11,423 nucleotides of DNA from Gammaproteobacteria bacterium (GCA_012513235.1 JAAZCO010000038.1:1-11423), one strand, 5' to 3'. Shown: positions 1 to 7,400, counted from the stretch's first letter. Numbers and translations are program-made. Notes: generated by a model from the letters alone, not told the origin.

Positions 1-531
1 AGCAGCGGTGTAGGCAATTTCACCGGGACGTGAAGCTCCAAGTTCAACCACAGCCGCACGGTGCTGGGCATTGAGCTCCAGCAAAGTAAAAGGCACGCCT
101 AAATCATTATTTAAATTGCCACGCGTGGCTAACACCGCAGCTTCACCTAAAGCGCTACGGCAAATACTGGCAAGCATCTCTTTAACTGTGGTTTTACCAC
201 TGGAGCCCGTTACCGCAACAGTTTGCCCAGTGAACTGCTCACGATTGAGCCTAGCAATCTGTCCTAGAGCAATGCGAGTATCTGCTACTAGCAACTGCGG
301 CAGTTGAATATCCGCCTGATACTCTTCCACGATAGCAGCCACCGCACCGCGCTTGGCCACATCAGCTAGATAGCGATGACCATCAAAAAACTCACCTCGC
401 AACGCGACAAATAGCTGACCGGGGGTGATTTTACGACTATCGGTATTCAGCGCACTAAACTCAATGTCTGCGCCGTATAAAGTCGCCGCAAGCGGACTGA
501 CTAACTCGCTCAATTGCACAGGTTTAAACAT
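1..531 (-). CDS. murF: UDP-MurNAc-tripeptide:D-Ala-D-Ala ligase MurF, N-terminal part (3' end outside window)
   Basis: MurF adds D-Ala-D-Ala to UDP-MurNAc-tripeptide, the last cytoplasmic step of the peptidoglycan precursor pentapeptide. The first 177 codons are present and the frame runs open off the left edge. The product begins MFKPVQLSELVSPLAATLYG. It carries an N-terminal Mur substrate domain (DSRKITPGQLFVALRGE region) and the ATP-binding P-loop GSSGKTT at residues 109-115. The GSSGKTT form is typical of MurF, whereas MurE has GTNGKTS. The ATG at 531 lies inside the end of murE, overlapping it by 8 nt. An AGGTGG sequence (540-535) just upstream can serve as ribosome binding site, with a short 3-nt spacer. 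It is co-transcribed with murE. Identity is certain in kind; only the end is missing. Confidence 0.96.
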   Translation of the reverse strand, partial: MFKPVQLSELVSPLAATLYGADIEFSALNTDSRKITPGQLFVALRGEFFDGHRYLADVAKRGAVAAIVEEYQADIQLPQLLVADTRIALGQIARLNREQFTGQTVAVTGSSGKTTVKEMLASICRSALGEAAVLATRGNLNNDLGVPFTLLELNAQHRAAVVELGASRPGEIAYTAA

Positions 532-1996
532 GCGCCACCTGCCATGCAGCCAAGGCTAGCTGTGCCTGCTCAATATCAGAGAAGTGTTGGCGCTGCTGCT
601 GAATCTCTTGATAATCCTCATGACCTTTGCCGGCCAACACCAGCACATCTTTGGGTGTAGCTTGCGCAATAAGCTGGGCAATTGCCGCACCGCGCTCGGC
701 CACTTCAGTGACCTGCGCTGCCGCACTAAAGCCTGCAAGAATTTCTGCGCGAATGGCGGCTGGATCTTCGCCACGTGGGTTGTCATCAGTCACAGTAACT
801 GCATCGGCTAAACGCTCAACGGCCGCCGCCATCAAAGGACGCTTACCTTTATCACGCTCACCACCACAACCAAACAAGCACAATAAACGTCCACCCGGCG
901 CCACATGCGGGCGCAAGGCTGTCAGAACCTGCTCTAACGCATCCGGAGTATGGGCGTAATCAACCACCACCACCGGCTGCTCTTGACCACCTAATACCTG
1001 CATCCGTCCCGCCGGACCTTGCAGCTTAGGTAGCACACTCAGCGCCTGAGCTAAGGAGTAACCCAAAGCCAGTAAAGCACCAATCACCGCCAACAAATTG
1101 CTTAGATTAAAGCGGCCAATCAAGCTACTCGATAAATTACCTTCGCTTTGCGCCGTCACCACTTCGGCTTGAATACCATGGGTGCTAAAGCGAATATTGC
1201 GGCAGTACACTGTGGCACTACTGTCATCTAAGCTGTAAGTAATTAAACGTGACGTCGGTGCATGCTGCGCGGCCAGTTCACGACCAAACTCATCGTCTAA
1301 GTTCAGCACCTGCGCCTTTAAACCCTGCCAGCGGAAGAGACGGGCTTTGGCTTCAGCATAAGCTGACATCGAGCCATGGTAGTCCAGATGATCACGGGTT
1401 AGATTGGTCAACACCGCCACATCCACATGCACAGCTTCAATGCGCTGCTGCGCTAAGCCATGCGACGACACTTCCATCGCCACCATTTTTGCGCCAGCAT
1501 TTTTTAAGTCGGCCAACGTTGCTTGTACTGTCAACGGGTCCGGCGTGGTGTAGTGCCCTTGAGTTAAGCTGCCATAAAAGCCGCTCCCCAAAGTACCAAC
1601 CAAGCCACATGTCTGACCAAGCAAGTCAGATGCTTGCGCGATCAACTGTGTCACGCTGGTTTTGCCGTTAGTGCCAGTCACAGCCACAACACGCATAGTG
1701 CGACTGGCATCACCGTAAAAACGCCCTGCAATATTGGACAACTGCGCCTGTAAACCACGCACTGGGATCAATAAAGCTTCACTGTCTTGCATATCAAGTG
1801 CAGCGTCAGCTTCGTAAATAACAGCTGCAGCACCACGAGCAATGGCATCACCAATATAGGTGCGACCATCTTGCTGGGTCCCTTCAACAGCTAAAAACAA
1901 GTCACCAGGACGCACCTTACGGCTATCAAGAGTCAGCTCTCGAATGAGTGTGGCACTGGGTGCTTGAGGAAATAATTGATTTAGAGGCACTGCCAT
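524..1996 (-). CDS. murE: UDP-MurNAc-L-Ala-D-Glu:meso-diaminopimelate ligase MurE
   Basis: MurE attaches the third amino acid to UDP-MurNAc-dipeptide in the cytoplasm, using ATP. The protein has 490 residues, normal for the family. The P-loop GTNGKTS is at 108-114, the substrate motif TTPDP at 150-154, and the lysine expected to be carbamylated is K217 in YAEAKARL. The DNPR motif at 405-408 marks meso-diaminopimelate specificity (lysine-adding enzymes differ here), followed by GKGHE at 456-460. These fit a Gram-negative enzyme with the usual Mur three-domain order. The ATG overlaps the ftsI stop by one base (TAATG), and a near-perfect Shine-Dalgarno sits 9 nt upstream. Its own stop lies 8 nt inside murF. 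No residue looks abnormal. Confidence 0.98.
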   Translation of the reverse strand: MAVPLNQLFPQAPSATLIRELTLDSRKVRPGDLFLAVEGTQQDGRTYIGDAIARGAAAVIYEADAALDMQDSEALLIPVRGLQAQLSNIAGRFYGDASRTMRVVAVTGTNGKTSVTQLIAQASDLLGQTCGLVGTLGSGFYGSLTQGHYTTPDPLTVQATLADLKNAGAKMVAMEVSSHGLAQQRIEAVHVDVAVLTNLTRDHLDYHGSMSAYAEAKARLFRWQGLKAQVLNLDDEFGRELAAQHAPTSRLITYSLDDSSATVYCRNIRFSTHGIQAEVVTAQSEGNLSSSLIGRFNLSNLLAVIGALLALGYSLAQALSVLPKLQGPAGRMQVLGGQEQPVVVVDYAHTPDALEQVLTALRPHVAPGGRLLCLFGCGGERDKGKRPLMAAAVERLADAVTVTDDNPRGEDPAAIRAEILAGFSAAAQVTEVAERGAAIAQLIAQATPKDVLVLAGKGHEDYQEIQQQRQHFSDIEQAQLALAAWQVAHV

Positions 1997-3723
1997 TAGC
2001 CACGCCCTCCTTGTGCTGAACCAACCACCGCGGTTTGCGTTTCAGTTGGTAAATTATCTGGACGCACATTCAGCATGCGTAATGCTCCGGCCATCACCCG
2101 ACCAAATACGGGCGCAGCCACTAAACCACCGTAATAACCGCCTTTGCTTGGCTCATCGATCACCACTACAGTGGCAACGCGCGGATTATCAATCGGCCCT
2201 ACACCAGAAAATAATGAGCGGTAAGAGCTCTTGGTATAGCCACCACCTGCAGCAAGCTTTTTCGCAGTACCACTTTTACCACCGACGTGATAACCCGGCA
2301 CTTGTGCACGCGCACCACCACCGCCCGCTTCTTCAACGACAGCTTGCAGCATCGCCATGACATCACTGGAAATCTTTGGATCAATAATTTGTGTACCTTG
2401 CTCAGCCTGGCGGTCACGGCGCAATAAGGACAACGGCATATTGCGTCCCTGATTACCCAAGACTGCATAAGCATGCGCCAACTGCACCGCCGTGACGGAC
2501 ACACCATAGCCATAGGCTAAAGTTGCAGTTTCAGCTTGCCCCCACTTACGGTGCATGGGTAATTGACCCACCCGCTCACCGGGAAAGCCTAAGCCGGTAT
2601 CCGCACCAAAGCCGACGCCTTGCATAATGTCATACACAGGCTGTGCACCAATATCTAAAGCAATTTTACTGACGGCCACGTTACTGGATTTTTTCAGTAC
2701 GCCGGTTAAGTCCAATAGACCACCACGTGACACATCACGAATGGTGTAACGGCCAATGCGCATTTGCCCATTACCCGTATCAACAGTGGACTCAGGACGC
2801 CAGCGACCGGTCCCTAGTGCTGCCGCAATAGAGAACGGCTTGACCGTTGAACCGGGTTCAAACACGTCAATCAAGGCACGGTTACGGGTCGCTTGCGGGT
2901 CGAGATTACGCCGATTATTAGGGTTGTAAGTGGGGTGATTGACCATGGCTAAAATTTCACCGGTACGCACATCAATCATCACTAAAGAACCTGCTTTAGC
3001 TTCAAACTCAAGAATGGCGTTACGCAACTCACGGTGCGCTAAATACTGCAGGCGCAGGTCGATTGATAGAGCCAACTCTTTGCCCGGCTTAGCGTTTTCT
3101 TTAACTTGCAGATCGCGAATCAAATCACCACGACGGTCCTTAATCACTTGACGCTTACCCGGCACACCAGTCAGCCAATCATTAAAGGCCAACTCAACAC
3201 CTTCTTGTCCCTGATCATCAATATTGGTAAAACCAACCAACTGCGCTGCCACTTCTCCGGCAGGATAAAAGCGCTGGAACTCCTCGCGGCTATACACGCC
3301 AGCGATTTTGCGATCCAATACTTTTTGGCCGTGCTCTGGCGTTAAGCGACGCGCCAAATACATAAATTCACGACCGGCGTTCGTTTCAATTCGTTGCGCT
3401 AACTCTGCCGGCTTTAACTCTAAAGCTGCGGCTAACTCGCCCCAGCGCGCCTTGTCTTTGACTAATTCTTTTGGATTCGCCCACAGCGTCATCACCGGTG
3501 TACTGACGGCTAACGGCTCACCGTTACGATCAGTAATAACGCCACGGTGTGCCGGAATAGGAATATTACGCATGGCACGCGCATCGCCCTGCATGGCTAA
3601 AAACTCATGGTGAAACACGTGCAGATACACAATGCGCGCAGCAATGGCACCAGCAAATAAGAGCAGTAACGTTAAGATAATGACAAAACGCGTTGGATGC
3701 TCAACATCGGGGGCAAACTTCAT
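1996..3723 (-). CDS. ftsI: Peptidoglycan D,D-transpeptidase FtsI (penicillin-binding protein 3)
   Basis: FtsI is the septum-specific transpeptidase of the divisome and a main beta-lactam target. It works with FtsW and the FtsQLB complex at the inner membrane. The 575 residues begin with a short cytoplasmic tail and one membrane segment (about 13-36), then the periplasmic pedestal domain. The transpeptidase domain shows all three active-site motifs: S292-T-V-K295 (acylated serine), S346-S-N348, and K483-S-G-T486. Length and motif positions are within a few residues of P. aeruginosa PBP3 as I recall it. The ATG overlaps the ftsL stop as ATGA, with AAGGAT further upstream as a likely ribosome binding site. 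The C-terminal tail after about 555 is polar and glycine-rich. A glycine run at 467-470 precedes the KSGT region and is not obviously abnormal. Confidence 0.98.
   Translation of the reverse strand: MKFAPDVEHPTRFVIILTLLLLFAGAIAARIVYLHVFHHEFLAMQGDARAMRNIPIPAHRGVITDRNGEPLAVSTPVMTLWANPKELVKDKARWGELAAALELKPAELAQRIETNAGREFMYLARRLTPEHGQKVLDRKIAGVYSREEFQRFYPAGEVAAQLVGFTNIDDQGQEGVELAFNDWLTGVPGKRQVIKDRRGDLIRDLQVKENAKPGKELALSIDLRLQYLAHRELRNAILEFEAKAGSLVMIDVRTGEILAMVNHPTYNPNNRRNLDPQATRNRALIDVFEPGSTVKPFSIAAALGTGRWRPESTVDTGNGQMRIGRYTIRDVSRGGLLDLTGVLKKSSNVAVSKIALDIGAQPVYDIMQGVGFGADTGLGFPGERVGQLPMHRKWGQAETATLAYGYGVSVTAVQLAHAYAVLGNQGRNMPLSLLRRDRQAEQGTQIIDPKISSDVMAMLQAVVEEAGGGGARAQVPGYHVGGKSGTAKKLAAGGGYTKSSYRSLFSGVGPIDNPRVATVVVIDEPSKGGYYGGLVAAPVFGRVMAGALRMLNVRPDNLPTETQTAVVGSAQGGRG
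2006..2012 (-). promoter_or_regulatory. Ribosome binding site of murE
   Basis: AAGGAGG reads 2012 to 2006 on the minus strand, inside the last codons of ftsI, with a 9-nt spacer to the murE ATG at 1996. It is the strongest Shine-Dalgarno among the dcw genes in the window. It fixes the murE start and suggests that murE is translated efficiently in its own right as well as by coupling. Confidence 0.8.
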
Positions 3724-4013
3724 GGGCTGACCATCCTTATCGCTGCTGGCTCTGGGATATGCATATCCAGCTGTTGTATGGCTAAGCTTTCAATACGGTT
3801 GTGCGCCGTCCACGTACTTTGTTCTAAGACAAAGCGTCCCCACTCTGCTTGAGTGCGATCGCGGATTTGCGTCGCTTCAAACAGCTCATTTAAATACTTA
3901 CGGCTGGTGTGCGCCGAATAAGACACTAATACTGCGGTCACTACGTTAACAATAAACAAAAACAGCAAAATACCGCTTAAGCGCGGTAATGGTTTTGCGT
4001 ACATTTTGCTCAC
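3720..4013 (-). CDS. ftsL: Cell division protein FtsL
   Basis: FtsL is a small bitopic membrane protein that forms the FtsQLB complex, which activates septal peptidoglycan synthesis by FtsWI. The 97-residue product has a short basic N-terminus, a single hydrophobic segment at about 12-31 and a periplasmic helical stretch suited to a coiled coil with FtsB. Primary sequence is poorly conserved in this family. The call therefore rests on size, topology and position between rsmH and ftsI. The start is a GTG at 4013 that overlaps the rsmH stop (GTGA) and has GGAGAA 6 nt upstream. An in-frame ATG three codons later (4004) is a less likely alternative. Confidence 0.93.
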   Translation of the reverse strand: MSKMYAKPLPRLSGILLFLFIVNVVTAVLVSYSAHTSRKYLNELFEATQIRDRTQAEWGRFVLEQSTWTAHNRIESLAIQQLDMHIPEPAAIRMVSP

Positions 4014-4951
4014 CGTAGCTTCTCCGCCACGCGCATCACGGCGCTGCGCGCGCGCGGGTTCGCTTTCAATTCAGCCGCACTGGCGTATTGCGGCTTACCG
4101 AGCAATTTAACAATCGGTTCAAACTTTTCTGGAATAATCGGTAAATGACGCGGTAGTTGATCTGCTTCGCCTTTAGCTAAACGACGCATAAACTGTTTAA
4201 CGATACGGTCTTCCAAGGAATGGAAACTGATCACTACCAAACGACCGCCTACTTTTAAAGCAGCCATGGCCGCTTCGAGGCCTTTCTCCAAGTCACCTAA
4301 CTCATTATTTAAATGAATACGCATACCTTGAAAAGCTCGAGTGGCGGGATTTTTACCTTTTTCCCAAGCAGGATTGGCTTCAGTCAACACTGCAGCCAAA
4401 TCACCCGTACGGGTAAAGGGCTCAATTTCACGACGAGCCACAACAGCATTGGCCATACGCTTGGCAAAACGCTCTTCGCCATACTCTTTAAACACGCGCG
4501 CCATTTCTTCTGCACTGACCTGCGCCACCCACTGCGCGGCACTGATGCCCTGCGCTGGATTCATACGCATATCTAAGGGTCCGTCATGCATAAAACTAAA
4601 GCCGCGCTCACCGTCATCAATTTGCGGTGAAGACACGCCTAAGTCGAGCAAGACGCCATCGACTTGACCAAACAACTGGCGCTGCTGCAGTTCGCTATCC
4701 ATCTCGGCAAAACTGCGCTGCACAATGGCAAAGCGTACATCTTGCTGCGCTAACTCAATGCCTGTGGCAATCGCCAACGGATCTTTATCAAAGCCTAATA
4801 AGCGGCCATCCTCGCCCATGTGCTCTAAAATCAAGCGACTGTGACCGCCGCGGCCAAAAGTGCCGTCGACATAACAGCCGTCAGAATGTACTGCGAGGGC
4901 GCTCACGGCCTCATCAAGTAGCACGGTGATGTGACTTAACGCTTCGCTCAT
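4010..4951 (-). CDS. rsmH: 16S rRNA (cytosine-1402-N4)-methyltransferase RsmH (MraW)
   Basis: RsmH uses S-adenosylmethionine to methylate N4 of C1402 in 16S rRNA at the ribosomal P site. The 313-residue protein has the family start HITVLLDEAV at 7-16 and the glycine-rich SAM-binding loop VDGTFGRGGHS (28-38). DGVLLDLGVSSPQID and GERGFSFMHDGPLDMRMN lie in the middle, and VISFHSLEDRIVKQF is near the end. All are hallmarks of MraW/RsmH. It begins 5 nt after the mraZ stop and overlaps ftsL by 4 nt. Unusually for this operon there is no purine-rich Shine-Dalgarno before the ATG. The stretch there is AT-rich and contains a perfect TATAAT. Translation may depend on reinitiation from mraZ or on a leaderless transcript. 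Confidence 0.98.
   Translation of the reverse strand: MSEALSHITVLLDEAVSALAVHSDGCYVDGTFGRGGHSRLILEHMGEDGRLLGFDKDPLAIATGIELAQQDVRFAIVQRSFAEMDSELQQRQLFGQVDGVLLDLGVSSPQIDDGERGFSFMHDGPLDMRMNPAQGISAAQWVAQVSAEEMARVFKEYGEERFAKRMANAVVARREIEPFTRTGDLAAVLTEANPAWEKGKNPATRAFQGMRIHLNNELGDLEKGLEAAMAALKVGGRLVVISFHSLEDRIVKQFMRRLAKGEADQLPRHLPIIPEKFEPIVKLLGKPQYASAAELKANPRARSAVMRVAEKLR
4020..4025 (-). promoter_or_regulatory. Ribosome binding site supporting the GTG start of ftsL
   Basis: GGAGAA reads 4025 to 4020 on the minus strand within the end of rsmH, with a 6-nt spacer to the GTG at 4013. The spacing favours GTG over the downstream ATG at 4004, which would leave a 15-nt spacer. Confidence 0.7.
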
Positions 4952-4956
4952 AATAA

Positions 4957-5412
4957 TTATAGGACCAGGTTCATTAATTCTTCAGGTAGGTGATCCGGAT
5001 GTTTAATATCTTCCAGATCAGCGCTTAGCAGCTCATTCCACTTATTTTCATCCCACAACTGAAACTTATTCAGCTGTCCAACGAGCATGACTTGTCTAGT
5101 GAGTTGAGCTTGCTCGCGTAGCCGCACGGGTATTAATAAGCGACCACTGTTATCGAGCTCTAAATCAACAGCACTGCCAATCAAAAGACGATTAAGCTGG
5201 CGGGTTTGCGCTCGCAAAGAAGGCATTTGACTGAGTTGTTCTTCAACTTTCTCCCAGTCAGGTAAAGGATAAATACACAGGCACGGGTCAACTAGATCAA
5301 TGGTAATAACCATTTGACCTTCGCAACGCTCAATCAACTCATTTCGATACCGACTCGGCATCGCAAGGCGACCTTTAGCGTCAAGATTAATAGCGCTTGA
5401 TCCGCGAAACAC
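4957..5412 (-). CDS. mraZ: Transcriptional regulator MraZ, first gene of the dcw cluster
   Basis: MraZ is an AbrB-fold, ring-forming DNA-binding protein that represses its own promoter and thereby the dcw operon. The 151-residue product has the two expected half-domains, each with a D-x-x-G-R motif: DAKGR at 11-15 and DNSGR at 87-91. The first is followed by LAMPSRYR, a strongly conserved DNA-contact region. The start is GTG at 5412, with AGGGG (5424-5420) 7 nt upstream. No upstream ATG gives a better alignment with the family start MFRG. Three MraZ boxes lie in the leader just upstream, supporting autoregulation. It follows rnpB on the same strand. Confidence 0.97.
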   Translation of the reverse strand: MFRGSSAINLDAKGRLAMPSRYRNELIERCEGQMVITIDLVDPCLCIYPLPDWEKVEEQLSQMPSLRAQTRQLNRLLIGSAVDLELDNSGRLLIPVRLREQAQLTRQVMLVGQLNKFQLWDENKWNELLSADLEDIKHPDHLPEELMNLVL

Positions 5413-5450
5413 AGCTGTGCCCCTGTATTATGCAGCATCTATGTGGAAAA

Positions 5451-5477
5451 ACCCACTTTCTCCCACTTAACGCCACA
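5451..5477 (-). promoter_or_regulatory. MraZ operator: three direct repeats spaced 10 bp
   Basis: Reading the minus strand, TGGCG, TGGGA and TGGGT begin at 5475, 5465 and 5455, each separated by a 5-nt spacer. The second and third match the known MraZ box (TGGG plus one base, repeated every 10 bp); the first has one mismatch. They lie between the predicted transcription start (about 5478) and the mraZ start codon. A bound MraZ ring would therefore sit immediately downstream of RNA polymerase. A further isolated TGGGT lies in the promoter spacer at 5507-5503. Confidence 0.85.
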
Positions 5478-5484
5478 GGTGCAC

Positions 5485-5514
5485 ACTATAGAAATCACAG
5501 CCACCCACCGTCAA
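5485..5514 (-). promoter_or_regulatory. Sigma70-type promoter of the mraZ/dcw operon
   Basis: On the minus strand a -35 element TTGACG (5514-5509) and a -10 element TATAGT (5490-5485) are separated by 18 bp. Both match the consensus at 5 of 6 positions. The expected start is near 5478, giving a leader of about 65 nt that carries the MraZ boxes. No other promoter of this quality was seen in the mraZ upstream region. Confidence 0.75.
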
Positions 5515-5706
5515 GCGATAAAGACATAAAAGCCTTTATAATTAACGAACTTAAGTCGCACGACTGCCTTTGATTTATCTTTAAACCAACGACTCGGATA
5601 GTAAAGCTATAGCGGAGAACACCTTAGCTTTAAAAGTTAAAGTGATTTGCGAGGATATGACACAGATAAAGAACCGACCAACGGTTGCTGGGCAGTAAAG
5701 AAAAGA
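5515..5706. other. Spacer between rnpB and the mraZ promoter
   Basis: This stretch has no credible gene. Open frames across it merely continue into rnpB. It is AT-rich, with a small inverted repeat at 5628-5642 and a short interrupted palindrome AGTCG-CA-CGACT at 5554-5565. I see no GC-rich hairpin followed by a T-run on the minus strand, so no intrinsic terminator for rnpB can be named. Confidence 0.5.
5628..5642. repeat. Short AT-rich inverted repeat downstream of rnpB
   Basis: CTTTAA and TTAAAG arms of 6 nt flank a 3-nt centre (AAG). It lies about 65 nt past the 3' end of rnpB. The stem is too weak and lacks the following T-run to be called a terminator. It could be chance in AT-rich DNA. 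Confidence 0.3.
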
Positions 5707-6062
5707 GGAGAGTCGATCTATAAGCCGGGTTTTGTCGAGGACAGTCATTCCTCTAGGATCGCCATCACTGACGACCTCAAGCAACCTACCCGGATCCAGC
5801 GCGGGCCACGCCAATGGATCCCTATTTGGTCTTGCTCCAAGTGGGGTTTACCTAGCCATGGACTGTTACCAGCCATGCGGTGCGCTCTTACCGCACCTTT
5901 TCACCCTTACCGGCACTTACGTGCTTAGGCGGTTATTTTCTGCGGCACTATCCATAGGCTCACGCCTCCCAGGAGTTACCTGGCACTTCGCCCTACGGAG
6001 CCCGGACTTTCCTCCCCCTGATTACCGAAGTAAGCAGGCAGCGACTGTCCGATCGACTCTCC
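5707..6062 (-). ncRNA. rnpB: RNase P RNA (bacterial type A)
   Basis: This is the catalytic RNA of RNase P, which trims tRNA 5' leaders. The ends pair over 12 bp: GGAGAGTCGATC (6062-6051) with GATCGACTCTCC (5718-5707), forming helix P1. The universally conserved P4 strand GGAGGAAAGTCCGGGC reads 6015-6000. The 3' conserved element ending in CCCGGCTTA reads 5735-5721, and the A-rich AGAAAATAACCGCC core segment is at about 5942-5929. The stretch around 5800-5855 matches the Pseudomonas-type RNA as I recall it. The exact ends are estimated from the P1 helix. The position directly upstream of mraZ is the same as in P. aeruginosa. Open frames over this segment are not genes. Confidence 0.97.
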
Positions 6063-6069
6063 GCTGCGA

Positions 6070-6098
6070 AGAGTACGGTGCATTTTCCAGCATCGCAA
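6070..6098 (-). promoter_or_regulatory. Promoter of rnpB
   Basis: On the minus strand TTGCGA (6098-6093) and TACTCT (6075-6070) are 17 bp apart. The interval from the -10 to the predicted RNA 5' end at 6062-6063 is 7 nt. The spacing fits the independently deduced end of P1. The discriminator (TCGCAGC) is GC-rich, as in many stable-RNA promoters, but growth-rate control is only inferred. Confidence 0.65.
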
Positions 6099-6115
6099 GC
6101 ACTGATTGATAAATT

Positions 6116-7366
6116 TTAAGTCTCAGTCTGTGCCGCCAACCAACGCAACATACCTTGACCAGCAATAAAGCCACTGGCCAAACAGGCGGTTAACAAATAG
6201 CCACCGGTCGGTGCATCCCAGTCGAGCATTTCCCCAGCACAAAACACCCCAGGTTTAGCTTGCAGCATCAAACCATCATCGAACATCTCAGCACATACAC
6301 CACCGGCAGTACTGATAGCTTCAGCCATAGGCCGTGCGCGCAGTAATTCAATGGGCAGTGCTTTAATATAACGTGCCAACTGTGACATATCTGTAAAGCA
6401 CTCAGCAGGGGCAAACTCACGCACTAAAGCCGCTTTCACGCCTTCTAAACCAAGACGTGCCTGTAAATATTTTTTAAGGGTTTTTTTCCCGCGCGGCTGG
6501 GTTAACGCGGCTTCAACTTGGGCTAAGCTTTTATGTGGTAAACAATCAAGATGCACAGTGCAATGTCCATGTGCAGTTATTTCTTGACGAATCGCGGCTG
6601 ACAAAGCGTAAACCAAACTACCTTCAATGCCGCTTTGCGTGACCACCCACTCACCTTGTCGAAAGGCTTGGCCGGCAACACTCAGCGCAGTATTTTTGAC
6701 AGGCGCACCGATGTGTTTCTCAGCAAAAACCGCACTCCAGCCGGCAACATCAAAGCCACAGTTGCTGGCCTCTAATGCTGCAACAGCAACCCCCTGCTCC
6801 TGCAGCACGGGAATCCAAGCGGCATCTGAGCCCAAACGAGGCCAACTTCCACCACCTAGAGCCAATAATAATGCTCGCGCCGGCACTGCGCGCTCACCCT
6901 CAGGCGCAGCAATGCGCAACGCACCCTGTGCGTCCCAGCCCAACCAACGACTGCGCGTATGAATCTTAACCCCCATAGCGCGCAAACGTTGCAACCAGGC
7001 CCGCAGCAAAGGTGCCGCTTTCATTTCTTTAGGAAAGACCCGACCCGAAGTACCAACAAAGGTGTCGACACCTAAGCTATGCACCCAGTCGCGCACCGAT
7101 TGCGCAGCAAATTGCGTTAACCACTGTTGCACCCAATCCGTTGGCGCGCTGTAGCGCTGCGCAAAAGTCTGTGCATCTTCACTGTGAGTAATATTTAAAC
7201 CACCAATACCCGCCAATAAAAACTTACGCCCCAGCGAAGGCATCGCATCAAACACATGCACGGCATAACCCGCTTGCGCTAAGACTTGAGCAGCCATGAG
7301 CCCGGCAGGTCCGCCACCAATAATGCACACTGGCGCCGCAGTTAAAGTATCTTGAGAATCTGCCAT
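6116..7366 (-). CDS. YhiN/HI0933-family FAD-dependent flavoprotein
   Basis: The product is a probable cytosolic FAD-binding protein of the HI0933/YhiN family, the subgroup once named after P. putida PP_4765. Its substrate is unknown. From the ATG at 7366 it has 416 residues. The Rossmann motif G17-G-G-P-A-G22 comes within the first 25 residues, followed by GRKFLLAGIGGLNITHSE from residue 46, a family signature. The C-terminus has a second FAD-contacting block, CAGEMLDWDAPTGGYLL. The frame stays open upstream to a TTG at 7432. The extra 22 residues look unlike the family, and a possible extended -10 element falls inside them, so the ATG is preferred. AAGG at 7380-7377 is a weak ribosome binding site. 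Its stop lies 18 nt before the rnpB -35 element. Runs of seven (6481-6487) and six (6470-6475) A on the coding strand lie within intact coding sequence. Confidence 0.88.
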   Translation of the reverse strand: MADSQDTLTAAPVCIIGGGPAGLMAAQVLAQAGYAVHVFDAMPSLGRKFLLAGIGGLNITHSEDAQTFAQRYSAPTDWVQQWLTQFAAQSVRDWVHSLGVDTFVGTSGRVFPKEMKAAPLLRAWLQRLRAMGVKIHTRSRWLGWDAQGALRIAAPEGERAVPARALLLALGGGSWPRLGSDAAWIPVLQEQGVAVAALEASNCGFDVAGWSAVFAEKHIGAPVKNTALSVAGQAFRQGEWVVTQSGIEGSLVYALSAAIRQEITAHGHCTVHLDCLPHKSLAQVEAALTQPRGKKTLKKYLQARLGLEGVKAALVREFAPAECFTDMSQLARYIKALPIELLRARPMAEAISTAGGVCAEMFDDGLMLQAKPGVFCAGEMLDWDAPTGGYLLTACLASGFIAGQGMLRWLAAQTET

Positions 7367-7400
7367 TAAATGGGCGCCTTCGCTGGATGTTAAAAGCCAA

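Noticed and set aside
1249..1671. 140-codon plus-strand frame inside murE
   Set aside because: It is antisense to the conserved central domain of MurE, with proline- and histidine-rich content typical of shadow frames. Similar frames opposite ftsI, rsmH and rhlE were rejected for the same reason.
5647..6109. Overlapping plus-strand open frames of 93 and 125 codons
   Set aside because: They lie across rnpB on the opposite strand. The RNA's conserved P1, P4 and 3' elements explain the sequence, and the frames lack recognisable motifs.
6470..6487. Runs of six and seven identical bases in the flavoprotein gene as a phase-variation switch
   Set aside because: The runs encode a lysine-rich segment in an intact frame, are short for slipped-strand switching, and the gene type is not a usual phase-variable one.
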